Shown: piece after piece, positions 61,201-64,000 of the stretch
How the letters are laid out: each line of letters begins with the position of its first letter
How positions within the stretch are numbered: the first letter of the stretch is position 1
NCBI GenBank assembly: GCA_023078685.1
Contig: JALGAS010000002.1
Span: forward strand, 6,634,001 to 6,698,000
Direction: 5' to 3'
Length of the DNA stretch: 64,000 nt
DNA from: Neopestalotiopsis rosae
Taxonomy: Eukaryota > Ascomycota > Sordariomycetes > Amphisphaeriales > Sporocadaceae
Made by a program: the position numbers and the translations under genes
Notes under the pieces: model-generated
Seen by the model: the letters and a program-made list of their open reading frames with translations, nothing else
Database searches by the model: none
What the model was told of the DNA's origin: nothing

Positions 61201-64000
61201 GCGCCTTCTCTCCCTGTCTGTCGGGTTTGTTACCAAACGATTATTGGATTTCGCCTTCTCATCGGTCGAATTGGATTTGGGGCTCAAATGGATTAATTGG
61301 GCGTCTAGGGAAGGACGACCGGATTGCATCGGACCTGTCTCGCTGTTTGCTGCGAGGCCGAGCTGGGAAAACTGAACTGATGCAAGCAAACAAACATACG
61401 ATGTATACGGCCCGTGCTAGTTGACGTTCAACCCTCAAGGTGACATTTGTCTTCGTGCATTGCACAGATTACAGCACGACGAGTTTCGAAATTCTACAGT
61501 ACCCATTGTCTTGACCAACTATGGGGTAAGTAGCGTCAGGAAGAGGTCAGGTTAACAGGGGAAATTTTCTCAGCCGGTGGAGCATCATGTTGACGTTCCA
61601 GGCGTTGCTTGTTTTGCGTGCTTCGATATCATCCAAGCCTTGCTACGTTATCATGTAATATGACTGCCTATCTGACATCACGAAACCCGATTTCTGCGCT
61701 GCCATTTACCCACAGCAAGCAAGGGCTATGAGAGAAAGCCTTGTTGGCGGCAGGCGGGTATCGGTCAGCGAGTGGTATACTTGGCTGCTGGCATATGGCA
61801 TGGCTGGTTTCTGAAAATGCAACTCCCGAGTCATGGCACGTGTTGAAAGCAAATGCACGCAGATATCCATAATGTGCACCACATTTTCCCACCTAGACCG
61901 CGATGAAGCACTTCTCCCCATCGTAATTCAGCCCCCTGATCGATAGATCATATAAAAGGTCAAAAAGTAGGTAATCACGGGACTCTGGTAATAGGGGGCA
62001 CTTGGTCTGCATAACACGTTTCTCGTACCTGCGTACGCAACCGCGACCCCTCATTCATGTGTTTGATTTTTCCCGCGCAAAATTCCCTAGCATCCATTGC
62101 GCAATTTTCCCAATGGACAGCACGTGGTCTCACTCCTCCATTGCTTATCTCGTCCGTTTCCCAACTCCCTGCTGCTACTGAGTAGTATGCGTTCGGCGCG
62201 AGGAAAGGAGGACCATGATCGTCCGCGAACTAACCCTGCCTCGATCTATACTAGGTCCAGGGTGGAATACTAGTTACCTGAACGGGATGCCACTCTGTTC
62301 TAGTGTACCGTACCGCGAAGTGTAAACCCCGTCTAGGACCTTCGGGGCAGATTTCTTTTGGTCCTCCAGGCAGAAAAAAAGCAAGCAGTAGCATTGGTTA
62401 TTGCATGATCTACAAGTCTCATTATTCATTATAGTCAAGCCAGTCAGCATACTAATGTAGATGATAAGGAAGCTGCTTGTATGTATCAGTGCCTCCCTTG
62501 TTAACTCTCTGCTCTTTGCGCCTTCGACCTTGTAAATGCCAAGTCTCGTCATTTTGTGGGTAGGCAGTTGTGATTATCGCCTTGTGCGTACTAATGTACA
62601 TTTCATAGTTGAAACAATTCAAAATTCCGTACCTACGAGCTTAATTTGAAATGATACGATAGTGCCTGACTGCATTACATTCTGCTTACATGCTTACCCG
62701 CCGGCCCCTTCCTTTTCCTGCTTGACAATGTTTGAGAACCTCTGCGGCCCACTGAAAAGAACATTGCTGGCCGCAAAATCTATCATTCCATTATCTAACA
62801 ATGACCCCGTCAGCCCGCGATGGAGACCCACGATCTCCACGAGCCTTGCGCGGAGTTTTGTTAGTTTTTCTCTTTTCCATCACGCATCTTGCAAGCTTGT
62901 TGAAAAGAGTGGGTGATGTTCAATGGCATGCCGATGCAAGCCTTTCCGAATCCCGTGGTCCACATGGGCTGGCTGCTCCAGACAAACAACCAGCCTGCCA
63001 GAATCATTACAAGTCGTGTCGCAGAGCCTTGTGGGTAATTCTTCCTTACCTCTTACTACCATAGTAGCAGCTAAGTTACGACCTGCTACTTACTATGTAC
63101 AATTACAAGATCAGTCAAACTTCTGCATACCTATGCTGGCCAAACAAGTAGCTGGGTGGCAGGTAGGTAGGGGGCAGGGGGTATCATTCATTCTTGTCCT
63201 GAGTCGTGCTTACATACTTTGCCTCTCTTCCAACATTCAACGGCATTTATCCCGACTAGGCGGCACCTCAAACTTCAGACCCTGAGATTCCTATTTGATT
63301 AGAAGATAAGATAACTTGACCAAGCCCGGCACGTTATCAAGCCTGCTCATGTCGATCAGAGAAGCTTGGGACGAAAAGAACGCCTTCTAGCACGCGACTC
63401 ATTCGAGACCTGGTTTGAGACAAGACAACTTCATCAGATTGGCATCAACTAGCAGCCTAACTCGTCTGGGCTGTTCGTGCCGACCCGGTCCTCCGGTTCT
63501 TGCCCCAGAACGAGCGAACTTACACACACTTGTCTGACCCTTTGGAGCGCGACACAGACCAGATCAGCAGTGTGGCATGTGCAAAGACAGTAATAAAAAA
63601 CACTAGAGAGTCGTCGACCTTTGTTGCTGTTTTGACTGGTTCGAGTAATGTGCAGCGGACGCCCTACAAGGCGCATCCATACTCGCATGTTTAGTATTTG
63701 CGCTGTAGTCTCCAGATAAGGGACCCCAAAGTACAAATGTGCGCCTTGCTTGAAAAGGTACCGACTATGGTCGAGATGCACGTCCGTCCGGGTATTCAAG
63801 CCCGTCAAGGTACTTGGCGTCGTCGTCTATAGTAGCGATATCGCTGCCCCAACGACAAGCTGATCCGTGCTAACAAAGCACAAAAGTAGCCTTGGTGCCA
63901 ACCAATTCGGCTAATGTATACGTGGCTCGGCTATAGGTGGCATTGAGAATTTCTCAGGCCTTGATTGCTCTCCACCGGCCTATTGGACAGTCATATTTCA
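58287..64000. other. 5.7 kb gene-free region upstream of nmrA-like gene
   Basis: No gene can be supported in the last 5.7 kb. The first 300 bases hold the nmrA promoter and an A-run (about 58313-58324). Oligo-A and oligo-T runs occur at about 59265-59277 and 59339-59348. Between 58900 and 60700 the plus strand is rich in G/A tracts. Frames of 107-121 codons (for example 59639-59977, 61052-61375, 62923-63285) occur singly on both strands with no family features or splice support. TAGGTA-type motifs lie at about 60797-60808 and 63161-63172. A long nmrA leader, non-coding RNA or gene remnant is possible. Confidence 0.45.

Overview
The window comes from a filamentous ascomycete nuclear genome. 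The genes carry short spliceosomal introns (about 50-240 nt) with GTAAGT/GTACGT-type donors, CTAAC/CTGAC-like branch sites and (C/T)AG acceptors. Many single-copy eukaryotic housekeeping genes (PRE5, VPS1, SEC22, TRS120, ELP5, VPS55, SER1, GID7/WDR26) sit beside typically fungal ones (HET-ankyrin, RGS-LOV, NmrA, DUF2264, FAD monooxygenase). Overall gene content and protein style suggest Sordariomycetes, probably Hypocreales; that placement is inference. I see no rRNA, convincing tRNA, CRISPR array, transposon or plasmid feature.

Layout, left to right. 1-11 kb (accessory/sensory part): a HET-domain protein with eight C-terminal ankyrin repeats (+), an RGS-LOV photoreceptor (-), a 3.1 kb gene-free stretch, and an unrecognised two-exon protein with possible zinc-binding cysteines and histidines (-). 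11-24 kb (compact housekeeping part): a CLPTM1-family membrane protein (-), a LOG-family phosphoribohydrolase (+), VPS55 (-), PRE5 (+), ELP5 (-), a small stand-alone ASXH-like protein (-) and SEC22 (+). 24-36 kb: TRS120 (-), a divergent SDR (-), a 3.8 kb gene-free stretch and SER1 (+). 37-47 kb (metabolic part): a DUF2264 protein (-), a FAD-dependent monooxygenase (+) and acetoacetyl-CoA synthetase (+). 48-58 kb: GID7/WDR26 (+), VPS1 (+) and NmrA (-). 58.3-64 kb has no gene I can support.

The genes do not form an operon or an obvious biosynthetic cluster. Several share themes. VPS55, SEC22, TRS120 and VPS1 act in Golgi-endosome-vacuole traffic. PRE5 and GID7 act in ubiquitin/proteasome turnover, with GID linked to carbon-source control. 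NmrA controls nitrogen repression. RGS-LOV would couple blue light to membrane or G-protein signalling. Nineteen protein genes were modelled, and every multi-exon model closes to an open frame after splicing. Exon borders come from splice motifs, reading-frame closure and remembered family sequence, not from transcripts.
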